A DNA stretch of 64,000 nucleotides. It comes from Hyperoplus lanceolatus. Taxonomy: Eukaryota; Chordata; Actinopteri; Uranoscopiformes; Ammodytidae. The notes below the pieces were generated by a model. That model was not told the DNA's origin, did no database searches, and saw only the letters and a program-made list of their open reading frames with translations. The stretch's first letter is position 1; each line of letters opens with the position of its first letter. Where the stretch lies: assembly GCA_026929865.2 (NCBI GenBank), contig CM049402.1, positions 10,753,001 to 10,817,000 on the forward strand. The letters are read 5' to 3'. The translations under genes were made by a program, and so were the position numbers. This document shows, one piece after another, positions 50,383 to 61,333 of the stretch.

Positions 50383-51949
50383 TGTTTTTAGGGTTTCCTT
50401 AACCAATCCACCAACAGTGCGTCTTAAAACAGGCCAATTTAACTTGTTTGATGATCAGATGATTACAAAATGATTTACTGTATATCTTTTTGATGATGTT
50501 GACACAGTCCTGTATAACCATGTCAGTTAATCATATGTTGAACGTAGCCAACAACATGTTGTGAATGCTATCACTGTATTAACAACTTCACGAACATAAC
50601 TTCTCAACTTCTCTTTCATCTTTGAGTTCAAATGTGTAGAACAGTCCAGATGACACTTTGAATAACAAAGCTGTGTAGTGGCAGTGTGTGGGGGCAGGTC
50701 CTTGGATTTCTGTCGGATTAGTTTAAGTAAACGGCAGTAAAGTAAAGCATCCAGATAAGAATGCAGATGGCAAAAATGTGGCAGTGTGCTCACAGAGATA
50801 ATGCCAGGCAACAACATTCATCTCTCTTGACTGTGTCTGATGTCATCTTGAAAAATATAGTAGATATTTTTCCATGATTTTGATCATTTACCAGTTCATG
50901 TGTTCATGTCAACTTTTAGTTCTGTTCTTCTTCACACAGTACAGAGTCACACAAAGACGGATACAGGTAGGGTCTGTAAGAGTCCATGCAGGCAAAAATG
51001 CATAGGTGGAGTTTTGAATTGCAGTATAATTGCATTATTGAACACAAGCTTGCTGCAGCCTTGTCAAGCATACAGGTGCTCAGTCAGAAAACACAAATAC
51101 ACAGATACAAATATTTTGAAGGAATCTGGAATAGGTATCTATACCATATTCTCCCTCTAATTATGAGCCTTTTTATCTTAGAATTGTGACTTAACATGGG
51201 TTAAGAACCTAGATAGACTAATATTACCAGAGTTTGCTTGAATGCATCTATTTTTCTCCTTTGCTGTTTCCTTGTTGAGCACATTGCATCACCTCTGTAT
51301 ATGAAATGCTATGCTATGCTATATGAATACATTGCCTTGCCTTTAAGTTATTTTGGTGCTGCATTGTTTTCCATATATGCAGGTGGCCTCAAGCTTTCCA
51401 TATGACATCGCAAAAACAATTTTGCCGAGTAGCAAAAGCTCCCAGCAACTCATGACTCTGTATCGTGTAACAAGGTCTCTCTAGCTCTCCCAGTGGGAAA
51501 GTGTCATCCCATGAGGGTTCATTAACATCTCAGTGACACCCATAGAGTTGAGGGGGGCCGAGATGACGTATGGTCAGAATGATGGATGGACTGCTGTAAA
51601 AAAGTTGGGCAGGTCATAGGAAGGTCTACAGAATCTCCCGGTGTGTGTCCTTCTCACAAATGTAACAAATTACTCAACCCATGGCCATAAGTACCATCTA
51701 TCTGTTCTTTGTCTGTGGAGAAATACCACTGAAACAAGGTGACATTATACCAGATGCCGACATGTACATAGCGGCCATCTTGGAACTGTATTCGCCAATC
51801 ATATACGTAGGTGTCTTTGAGTCTGATTTGTGTAGCTAAACCTACAATTTAAGGGCCAAGGAAATCATAGATCAATAAACCATTTTAGTAGAAGTAATGA
51901 TTATTTCATCCAAGGCAAAGATGGACAGATGTTTAAATGTAAACTCTGG
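50383..51949. other. Unique non-coding sequence
   Basis: No gene or element recognised. The 96-codon minus frame at 50527-50817 has no motif. ATGCTATGCT repeats near 51305-51320. Confidence 0.5.
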
Positions 51950-51957
51950 TATGTATT

Positions 51958-52706
51958 AGGGCTGGCCCGAATTATTCGAATATCCGAGTAGGCCTATTTG
52001 TTTGTTAAATTAGTATTCGGAGCTCAATTCAGTATTCGGAATATATATATTTTTTTATGTGATGTTACCAGAGTGAGGCAAATTGAAAGCGGCACCAAGG
52101 GAGAGAGAGATGGAGGAAGAATAGAGTATGTGTTCCTCTTAACTCTATACCACAACATTAGTGCAATTTTGGAAGGAAAAGTATAGCTTAGCGTAATGCT
52201 AACGTTAGCTTAGCTCAGCTGTTTGTGTAGGCTTCTTTCGCTATGCGGCGCTGCTATTGCCCATCGTCAACAGTGACTTGCTTGCATCATGGGAATATGC
52301 GGTCAATAATGGATATAATATGGACACAGAATAATTTCAATATTGGATCTTCGTATGGATTTATAAATCCCCGAAAAGAATGAAAATGTTACGGGATGAA
52401 TTGAAAAGCTCCTGTAAGGGTTACGATGGCACAGAGGACAGCTGATTTGGAACGGAACAACAGCTGTTCGCTTCCACGGGGAAAAGTAAAGTAAGGAACT
52501 TCGACTTTATTACCGTTAGAAAGTTATTAAAGCATCATCAGACCACGCAGCTTGCTGTTTCGGCTCACACACTCAGTTTCAGTGAGTACATTGGAATTAT
52601 TAATGTTGGTTTTGATGGTGTGTTTCTTAGAACGAGTATTCAAATACTCGCTCGGAAAATCCAACGAATATTCGAAGCCTGTAAAATGGTATTCGGGCCA
52701 GCCCTA
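51958..52706. mobile_element. hAT-type element with perfect 8-bp duplication
   Basis: The ends TAGGGCTGGCCCGAAT and ATTCGGGCCAGCCCTA are perfect 16-bp inverted repeats with TATTCG-type subterminal repeats (ATTCGAATATCC, GTATTCGG, GAATATTCG). The target duplication GTATGTAT is at 51950-51957 and 52707-52714. The 749-bp body has no transposase frame. Non-autonomous. Confidence 0.92.
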
Positions 52707-52714
52707 GTATGTAT

Positions 52715-53270
52715 CAACAACATAAATTATTCTGAGATGTAGTTCATACTTAACCAAAAACATGGATGTAAGTTGTTACCGCTTGCGAACAATTTTATCT
52801 TACAAATGTTCTCTCTGCTGCTCTCAAAGCTGAGGAAACATAATACATTTGTAGTTACACAGTTCTTAACTTGCAGTGAGTGATTGATCAATAAGAGTAC
52901 TGAAGCAATCAACATGTGCAATTATTTTTTTTATATTTCGTAGGGAATATTGACTAGTTTGGTATAGGGCTGATATCAGCATTTACTCCAAGTTCATTTC
53001 TATATTTTCATTCCAAAAGTTGAACTGAGTTTTTTCTCTCTCTCTCTTTTCAATAAAAAGTAAAACTGCTTTGCAAGGACACTTGGCTGTGACCTAGAGT
53101 AAACACACACACACACACGCACACACACACAAGCACACACAAGCACACACATATCTCTTAGGAGAAACAGATGAACTGTTAGCAACTAATTATTTCTTCT
53201 CTAATCCATTTCCTGCAAACAGTGATTGTATATCAACATCTGTTAGCCACAGGAGAGAAAGTGAAGGTAC
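52715..53270. other. Unique non-coding sequence
   Basis: Contains the CA tract at 53103 and a CT stretch near 53035-53049. No gene seen. Confidence 0.5.
53103..53150. repeat. (CA)n microsatellite, interrupted
   Basis: CA units with CGCA and AAGCACACAC variants. Confidence 0.93.
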
Positions 53271-53274
53271 TTAA

Positions 53275-53373
53275 AGGTGGAGTCAGTGATTTTGGATAAT
53301 GCTTGTTTTCAAAATCACTTTAACAAAATCTTGATTTTAACATGAGCGTGCCCCAGAATTTCTGACTCCACCT
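53275..53373. mobile_element. 99-bp TTAA MITE (AGGTGGAGTCAG family)
   Basis: TTAA at 53271-53274 and 53374-53377. The ends AGGTGGAGTCAGTGATT and, inverted, AGGTGGAGTCAGAAATT. Non-coding. Longer but end-truncated relatives lie at 38205 and 60220; this copy has lost the interior the other two share. Confidence 0.8.
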
Positions 53374-53609
53374 TTAAATGTCCAGAGTAAGCTGTTGAGT
53401 TTTTCAGAAGCAGACACAGACAGGAAAAAAAGACAGTTCCATTTTTGTTTTTTTACACCATGGAAACAATTATGAAAGCATCACAGCCTCACAGGTATAA
53501 GCAATGTGTGAGAACTGGAGAGGAGAGTTGAGACTATTGGCAGCCAGTGGCAGCGGACTCAGTTCCTCACCACCTATCTGTTAAAGTTCACCTTAAACTA
53601 TGGACTTAA

Positions 53610-53859
53610 AGCTGGGGTGGAGGATTTGGGGGGAAAATGGCAGTTGGGATAGAGATTTGAATCCAAATGCCTCCGCTCCACTTGTTCTCTTTGGTCCCTC
53701 CCCTATGGTCCCTCCCTGACACGCTCTACACCAACAAAGTTGTGCCAAAGTGAATGGACAGTCCCAACAGCCAATAAGAACAGAGACTCAGAGCCTCGCT
53801 CTGATTGGTCAAAGTGTACAGCTCATGTTAATTTTGACCAGAAATCACATACCCCAGCT
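53610..53859. mobile_element. 250-bp TTAA MITE (AGCTGGGGT family)
   Basis: TTAA at 53606-53609 and 53860-53863. Inverted ends AGCTGGGGT and ACCCCAGCT. The interior has two CCAAT-type words (AGCCAATAAG and GATTGGTC, the latter inverted). Non-coding. Mobilised presumably by a piggyBac- or Kolobok-type transposase. Confidence 0.78.
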
Positions 53860-53863
53860 TTAA

Positions 53864-54720
53864 CATGTGAGCTGTTGTGTGTATGATTCTAAGCAACTTC
53901 TCACCTTGTGTATATCCAGTCACTTGTTTTTTTCTTTGCAGGGATGTGTTCTTGTTATTGGTAAAATAATTCATATTATTTGTGAAATTCGTTTTTCTGC
54001 CTCCCCCTCATTATTTTTTGCCATGGTTTTGATGCAGACATCTGCCAGTCACTGAGGTATCCCTGCTGTTCTTCCTTTTTTTGTCATCTCATTATCTGTC
54101 CATCCCTATCTGTGTTTGGGAGAAACAAAGACCTGGCTGCAGTACACAATATTTCTTGTTCCCATGCGCCATCCTTGTTTAATTGAACCAGCAGGTTTGT
54201 GTATCGTATAGTAGCCAGTTAATCCTAGCTAATTTAGGTCGAAAAACAAACTGTCTGCCTCAGCCAGTGGCATTGTCAATTCCAGATTAAGGATGAGCAG
54301 CCACATACATTACCTCCTGCAGGGCTGCATGGGTAGAACACAACCATGAGTTTGAAGGAACACACTGTGTTTTCCAGCATAAGTTAGATGTGCGTGAAAA
54401 ACACATCACATATTTATTGCCAGTGACAACATGTCAATTGAACCACTTTTACAAAATGCAACATTTGTGTTGGGATATTGGTAAACTCTTGAAGTAAACC
54501 CCTCCTTCACTACAGTCATGTCTCTCCATTGTCGAATGTAACGTCAAAAGTCTCAAAGCTACACATGTATGGGTATGGAAAACTGTTACTGTCCATTCCT
54601 CATTATTTATTATTATTTTGCAAGTCGGAGTACAGATAATGGTAACTTTGCAACTACTGAATAGCCTTAAACACTAGGTAAAACAATTTTTAATTCAATT
54701 GACATTCAAAGAAAAACTAA
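53864..54720. other. Unique non-coding sequence
   Basis: No gene or repeat recognised between the MITE and the pogo-like element. Confidence 0.5.
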
Positions 54721-54812
54721 TAGGGGAAGGTGGGGTGATTTGTGCATTTTGGAAGTTGCAAAACCCCTTGTTTCTAGAAAACCGTGGAAGAAATTGGAAA
54801 TGTGACCACATA

Positions 54813-56448
54813 CAGTATCTCACAAAAGTGAGTACACCCCTCACATTTCTTCACATTTTTCTTTATATCTTTCCATGGGACAACATTGAAGAAATGACAC
54901 TTTGATACAATGTAAAGTAGTCAGTGTACAGCTTGTATAACAGTGTAAATTTACTGTCCCCTCAAAATAACTCGACACACAGCCATTAATGTCTAAACTG
55001 CTGGCAACAAAAGTGAGTACACCCCTTAGAAAAAATGTACAAATCGGGCCCAAAGTGTAAATATTTTGTGTGGCCACCATTATTTTCTATCACTGCCTTA
55101 ACCCTCTTGGGCATGTAGTTCACTAGAGCTTCACAGGTTGCAACTGGAACCCTCTTCCACCCATTTATGACAGCATCACAGGCTGGTGGGTATTAAAGAC
55201 CTTGCGCTCCTCCAACTTCTGTTTGAGGATGCCCCAAAGATGCTCAATAGGGTTTAGGTCTGGAGACATGCTTGGCCAGGCCATAACCTTTACCCTCAGC
55301 TTTTTAGCAAGCCACTGGTCGTCTTGGAGGTGTGTTTGGGGTCGTTATCATGTTGCAATACCACCCTGCGGCCCAGTTTACGAAGGTTGAGTGCACATGG
55401 TCAGCGTCGTACACAGAGGTTGGCTTTGGAAAATAGACGTATGAGTGCTGCCAGCATTGCTGAAGGGCTTGAAGGGGTGGGGGGTCAACCTGTCAGTGCT
55501 CAGACCATAGCCGCACTCTGCATCATACTGGTCTGCATGGCTGTCATCCCAGAAGGAAGCCTATTCTAAAGATGATGCACAAGAAACCCCACAAAAAGTG
55601 TGCTGAAGACAAACAGACTACGGACATGGATTACTGCAACCATGTCCTGTGGTCTGATGAGACCAAAATACATTTATTTGGTTCAGATGGTGTTAAGAGT
55701 GTGGAGCGGCAACCAGGTGAGGAGTACAAAGACAAGTGTGTCTTGCCTAGAGTCAAGCATGGTGGTTGGAGTGTCATGGTCTGGGGCTGCATGAGTGCTG
55801 CCAGCACTGGGGATCTACAGTTCATTGAATTCTAACATGTACTGTGACATACTGAAGCAGAGCATGATCCCCTCCCTTCATAAACTGGGCCGCAGGGCAG
55901 TACTGCAACATGATAACGACCCCAAACACACCTCCGAATGACCACTGGCTTGCTAAAGAAGCTGAGGGTAAAGGTTATGGACTGGCCAAGCATGTCTCAG
56001 TCTTAAACCCTATTGAGCATCTTTTGGGCATCCTCAAACGGGAGATGGAGGAGCGCAAGGACTCTAATATCCACCAGCTCCTTGATGTCGTCATGAATGG
56101 GTAGAAGAGGGTTCCAGTTGCAACCTGTGAAGCTCTAGTGAACTGCATGCCCAAGAGGGTTAAGGCAGTGATAGAAAATAATGATGGCAAAACAAAATAT
56201 TGACACTTTGGGCCCAATTTGGAAAATTTTTCTTAGGGGTGTACTCACTTTTGTTGCCAACACTTTAGACATTAATGGCTGTGTGTCGAGTTATTTTGAG
56301 GGGACAGTAACTTTACACTGTTATACAAGCTGTACACTGACTACTTTACATTGTATCAAAGTGTCATTTATTCAGTGTTGTCGCATGGAAAGATATAATG
56401 AAATATTTGAAGAAATGTTAGGGGTGTACTCACTTTTGTGAGATACTG
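54813..56448 (+). mobile_element. Foldback Tc1 element: left half is an inverted copy of the right half
   Basis: Both ends are CAGTATCTCACAAAAGTGAG (inverted on the right), flanked by TA (54811-54812, 56449-56450). The left arm 54813-55386 is the reverse complement of 55875-56448 (574 bp each, about 90% identical), including coding DNA for the transposase C-terminus. The original 5' terminus and start are gone. Only 55387-55874 is single-copy. The element is thus a foldback with an unnaturally long inverted repeat, inserted in the pogo-like element. Confidence 0.85.
55390..56104 (+). pseudogene. Tc1 transposase remnant (DDE)
   Basis: The segments in order are RRTQRLALENRRMSAASIAE (55407-55466, DNA-binding part); HKKPHKKCAEDKQTTDMDYC; WSDETKIHLFGSDG (from about 55648, with the first catalytic Asp); KHGGWSVMVWGCMSA (55759-55803); LQHDNDPKHTS (about 55905-55938, second Asp); and NPIEHLLGILKREMEE (about 56008-56055, with the catalytic Glu). 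Frame changes occur between several of these, with a stop after FIEF. The N-terminus, with the start and first helices, is missing, replaced by inverted C-terminal DNA. The catalytic residues are all present but not in one frame. Confidence 0.85.
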
Positions 56449-56764
56449 TATTTAAGAAGAGCCATCCATTTGACTCATCCTGTAAAGAAGGGAGACACAA
56501 GGAATAAGATATAAGCACATTTAAGCTCAAAAAACTGTGTTTTGCCTTTCAAAGTAAAATTTCCATGATCAAGGTTTTTTGATTATTGTGTCTGAACAAT
56601 TATAGACACGTTTGAAAACATTTGACACATGTTTTAGTGTTTTGGTATGCTATACTTTGAGTCTATATAGTTAGCACAATGTCAACCCTAAATTGCTGCA
56701 TCATGCCTATTATCCAAAATTCTGGGGATGGGGTGATTTGTGCGCAAGGGCCTGGGTGAGTTAT

Positions 56765-57129
56765 AAGTAAGTAAGTAAGTAAGTAAAATGTATTTATAAA
56801 AGCACATTTATGACAGTTTGCACTGTCCAAAGTGCTGTACATAGTGCATTCAGTAGGTAAACAATGAAGGTAAAATAACAATAACCAAAATAAAAGAGCA
56901 AAGCCCATACATCCACATAAACACAGATAGTAGTGCAGAGGTAAGTAAGTAGTGCAGAGGTTAATGGGGAGGAAAACAGGGTGTACATATGGGTTTTGAG
57001 CCTTGATTTAAAGGCAGAAATGTAGGGGGAATCACATTTGTCAGGTGGCAGTTGGTTCCACAAGCACGGAGCAACTAGTGCAAAGTACATTTCTGAGAGT
57101 TTGCCAGTGGCATGGCTGTATACGCTGGT
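56765..57129 (-). mobile_element. LINE 3' end, inverted, with (TTAC)n tail
   Basis: On the minus strand, 57105-56995 encodes FALVAPCLWNQLPP (about 57075-57034) and ISAFKSRLKTHMYTL, the paired APxLWNxLP and FKxRLKTHLY signatures at the C-terminus of L2/CR1-type LINE ORFs. The 3' tail ends in (TTAC)n, seen on plus as GTAA repeats at 56765-56786. It is nested in the pogo-like element. Truncated at its 5' side. Confidence 0.75.
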
Positions 57130-57261
57130 CACCAAAAGAAAGTGATTGTCTACAGTAGCTCAGAAGAGGGTGACATCTCAATTCCACTTAACGAAACCAC
57201 TGATGAGAGTTCAGATGGCCAGAAAGATGATGATGGTGACTTTGTCATTGTGACACAATGA
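57130..57261 (+). pseudogene. Acidic C-terminal remnant of a transposase
   Basis: An open stretch reading HQKKVIVYSSSEEGDIS, then a Thr/Glu/Ser/Asp-rich run, and ending GDFVIVTQ and TGA. Its acidic, serine-rich tail with a closing hydrophobic motif resembles the C-termini of pogo/jerky-type transposases, as I recall them. The catalytic domain is absent. It ends exactly where a 37-bp inverted repeat (57262-57298) starts. The first residues may belong to the LINE junction. Confidence 0.4.
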
Positions 57262-57298
57262 CGCACAAATCACCCCACTACGTGGGGTGATTTGTGCG
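57262..57298. repeat. 37-bp inverted repeat (two head-to-head transposon-end motifs)
   Basis: 17-nt arms, CGCACAAATCACCCCAC and GTGGGGTGATTTGTGCG, perfectly complementary around TAC. Each arm is the subterminal word of the surrounding pogo-like element. Confidence 0.95.
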
Positions 57299-58058
57299 AC
57301 AAGACAACTTTTTTTCCGAAAGCTATATTTCTTAAACAGTTTATTCCAGATCCAAAGTTTTTATTGCCAGGGATGCACAACATCCTGAAATATATGTACA
57401 TATTTGAGTTGGAGACATAACTGTCAAGGCCTGACTTTAAAATCACTTTGAGTAAAAAGTTGCACAAATCACCCCACCTTCCCCTACGATGTATCTGGAA
57501 TATTTAGCAGGAATACTAATCAATCTAGATTTGGTAAACTATGCTTTAGTAGACCTCTATGGAGTGTATGTGTTACACTCAACAATTTAACTAATTGCTG
57601 TACAGTATATACTACTATATACACACACAAACAAACAGACACATAGAATCCCAGAAAAACAAATTCAAAACAGGGTCCCAGCTATGCTGCTTTAGAATTG
57701 GATTTGTAGATTTTATTGAGCGCTATTTTTTTTTCCACCAGCATGATTTATCTGTTGCCCTGTAAAGTCCATTGAACTACAGCGGAACTATTTGAACACA
57801 TCAGTATGATAAGCATCACTTGTCAGAGACTTCATTTGGGCTGTGTAGTTGCTCAGCATAACATACTTATTGGGAGTCATAGTTGACTGTAATTTATCTG
57901 CAGTGCCCTCCCTAAGCTATGGAGAGTGTGTCTGTGTATGTGTGTCTTGTCATAATTATGAAGCTCAGAGGCAATGCAAGACTACCAACATTAAACCTTT
58001 AACACAGCAACACCCATATTTACTTACTTTTGTCCCTCATTCTGTTTAGCAACAAGCA

Positions 58059-58239
<181 letters not shown>

Positions 58240-59340
58240 GCTTGTCTCTATGTCTAGATTGTGGACACGTTTTGTGTTTGCCATGATCTGGCTCTTCCAC
58301 TGTAATGTAACACAAGATAGCAAATGCATCATTCATTTGAATGGCATCTTAACAAATCTGCCTCACACCTCCCTGCCCGGGCTTTGGAGGGAGAGAGAAT
58401 GAAATACACAGACATTTATGATGTTATTTAGTAGTCGTGAGAGAGGAACCAGACAGGAGCAATAAAGAGAGGGTATGATCACAAAAGACAGTTTCATATT
58501 CTCCTAATCACTTTGAAAGCTTTGAGTGACACCGGGGTGAAGTCGTGGAAGGCTGTGATAATGCTTTTGAAATGAGCATACTTAAATATTAATGGTGTTC
58601 TGGCAAAAGAAAGGTCATTTATCAGACTGAGGTGGAATGATAAGTAAGCTAGTAGCAAAGTTTGAAATCATGAAATGCGGTTTACAAATAGCATCCAAAT
58701 TCTGTGCTGGATCTGGGTTTTGTGGAGATGCGGGATTCCACTGATTTTACTCTTCAAGATCAGTCTACCTGTAGTGCAACTCAACTTCTAATGTTGTCTT
58801 TGTTTATGACCCTAGTGATGGCACTAAAGTTGTACTTGGGTTATGTAGTTCAAATGACTTGTGCATTATCAAGCCAGAGACACGGTTTAAAAGATACTGC
58901 TGGACCCATTATATTTACTAGCTTAACTAGTATACTGTACTGTAATACTATATATAGCCACATGTTGCATACATGTTTTCATACAAGTTTTTGTCATACT
59001 CTACTCATGGCATGTTTCTGTCCACCAACAACATGTACACACGTCGTGGGAACAACCAGATGTTTCAGAAATCAAGATTGAACAATATTCAAATGTATTT
59101 GGTCTGTTGGACACATTTCACTCTCATGATTTCTAAATCCATTATCTCATACATCAACACTCACTAGCAGTCATTGTCAATATCTTGGTCTTAAAGAGCC
59201 TATACATTGGCATAATGCATCATGCTGATAGCTCCGTTTTACTTTTAGTCCACCAGTAAGGACATATTTTAGGCCGAGAAATAGACCAGGGAAGGACAGG
59301 AAGCCTCACGTGTCTCATCTCTTATTGTATTTATCTCGTT

Positions 59341-59347
<7 letters not shown>

Positions 59348-59388
<41 letters not shown>
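59348..59388. repeat. (CT)n microsatellite
   Basis: CT array with one AT interruption. Confidence 0.95.
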
Positions 59389-60219
59389 CGTCCCCCTCTT
59401 TTTCAGCCTTTATAATTTGCCCTCGATGCGTTTATAATTACTTGTCACATCAAATAAGGCTATCTAGCTTCTGCAGCCGGAGTGTATTTGAGTGTGTTTC
59501 CAGCTGTGCTCAGAACAAAATTCCCATCAAATTAATATCTGGGTTTTCAGTGTACAAAATGAGTTGCAAAGGGTTATAATATATCTGATGGACATGCAGT
59601 GGATCATTATTTGCGACCTTTCTTTCATCGTTTTGGCCTTCATCCCTCTTTCTTCTGCAGCCAATTAAAGGGAGCAGTGGTTAATAAAACCATGTGCTTT
59701 ATATCTGCTGGTATATACTATGTTGAAATACAGTGCAGCACCTCCCTGGAAGACACTGACTGCAGACTTCCACTAAAAGTTAAGGTGTTGTGATGAGTCA
59801 TCCCCGCAGAGCTGAAGAGATGATGCTAATTTAAATGCACAGCTCACACTAATTTGAGTCGCTGGTCAGACATAATTTGGTGCATTATGTAATGTATCAT
59901 CTACACACACATTGTATAATACATGACGTATTACTGTGTTGAACTACATAGGAAATTTAAATATTGGGAATATAAGCAAGATCACAAAAATAAATCCATT
60001 TAGATAAGCTGAATGTATCTATAGTTTATTGTGCATGTTGTTTTTTTGTTCTCTGTAGGTTTGCACTCAATTATAGTTAATGGAAAATGAGCTTACTTTC
60101 AACACACATGATGCCGATCTGTTAACAAGTAGGATGGCGTGCCTCGAAAAATATGTACCTCACTTTCCTATTATGAAAGGGTAGTGTGTATCACATTGAA
60201 TGCCTTTCTACATAATTAA

Positions 60220-60312
60220 AGGTGGAGTCAGTGATTCTGGAGAAGGCTTTTTGTCAAATACATGTTTTGTCAAAATCAGTGAATAACTCCTACCGATCCG
60301 CTACCTGTCCGA
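60220..60312 (+). mobile_element. AGGTGGAGTCAG-family MITE, left part
   Basis: TTAA at 60216-60219 then AGGTGGAGTCAGTGATTCTG. It continues through GTCAAAATCAGTGAATAACT and CGCTACCTGTCCG, matching the fragment at 38205-38287. Its right inverted end is not found within several hundred bases. Confidence 0.65.
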
Positions 60313-61276
60313 ACTGTGTTCACACTGAAAAAGAAACAGTGTGTATACACAACCTAGGCTCTGTAAATGGGAATGTGGCTTACAAACACACTTGCAAACA
60401 GCAAAAGTTATTTTCATACTCACTATATGTCAGTACTTCTATCTCAGAGTAATCATCTTGCTTCACTGTCACACCAATGAAGCACACAACATGGAATTTA
60501 AATGAGCAAGTCTGAAAGTAGAGAGATGAATTATCATCATCATCTCTTGTCAAGCTCACAAAAGCATCAGCGTGAAACCTCAGCAGACACAGATTATGGG
60601 ACAATGACTTCTAGACTCATTCAGCTAAATTTCCCATGTTTTGGGTCATTAGGCATTCACCCTTATCTTCTTATCCAACCCTAATATCTTTCTGTTTCTC
60701 CTGCGCTCTTTGTATTTTTTTTTCATATTTAATAAAGATGGTTAAGGTCCTAACTACAATTTAAGAATGGGCATATCATAGGGTTGGACATAAAGATGCA
60801 TCTCAAACATTTAGAATATCATTACCTACTGTATGATATAGTAGTCTTATCATTTGAGATTCTTAGTTCAATGGATTTTCATGAACATAAAAGCATTCCT
60901 TGTGACTCTACAACACCAGTAATTGTTGGGATTGCATCATTATCATCAGCTTAACACCTAAAGTACAGCTCCTGTAGTGTGGTTAAGTGGAATGAAGTAG
61001 TAGTGCTATCTGTTGTTTGCAAATAACTGTTGGCACACAGAAGAGAAACTAAAATTCAAACCACAAAGGCTTGTAAAAGGTTTTGGTTGCATGAGCATTG
61101 TATCACAATAACACTACTCAGCTGACTATTGAGTTTCTCACAGTTTGGCCCATTCCATAACATATATCATTTCACAACATGAAAGACACCAATCACAGCT
61201 CAGCATGCTGCTGTTGAGGCAATAGACTAGGGGTCATGTTCCTCCCCATTGACACAACTCATGTGATTACTAAATG

Positions 61277-61333
<57 letters not shown>

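Larger units (their letters stand above)
54723..57484. mobile_element. TA-flanked, probably pogo-like element hosting two later insertions
   Basis: A perfect 24-bp inverted repeat, beginning GGGGAAGGTGGGGTGATTTG, forms both ends, each bordered by TA (54721-54722 and 57485-57486). The word GGGGTGATTTGTGC recurs inside in both orientations (56731, 57284 plus; 57263, 57464 minus), probably as transposase-binding sites. A foldback Tc1 element (54813-56448) and an inverted LINE tail (about 56765-57129) are nested in it. A remnant acidic C-terminus is at 57130-57261. The TA duplication fits Tc1/mariner/pogo; the pogo assignment rests on the C-terminus and is tentative. Confidence 0.7.

Noticed and set aside
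58704-59081. 125-codon plus-strand frame as a possible gene
   Set aside because: No recognisable domain, no flanking exon signals, and the codon use looks unremarkable. It cannot be supported.
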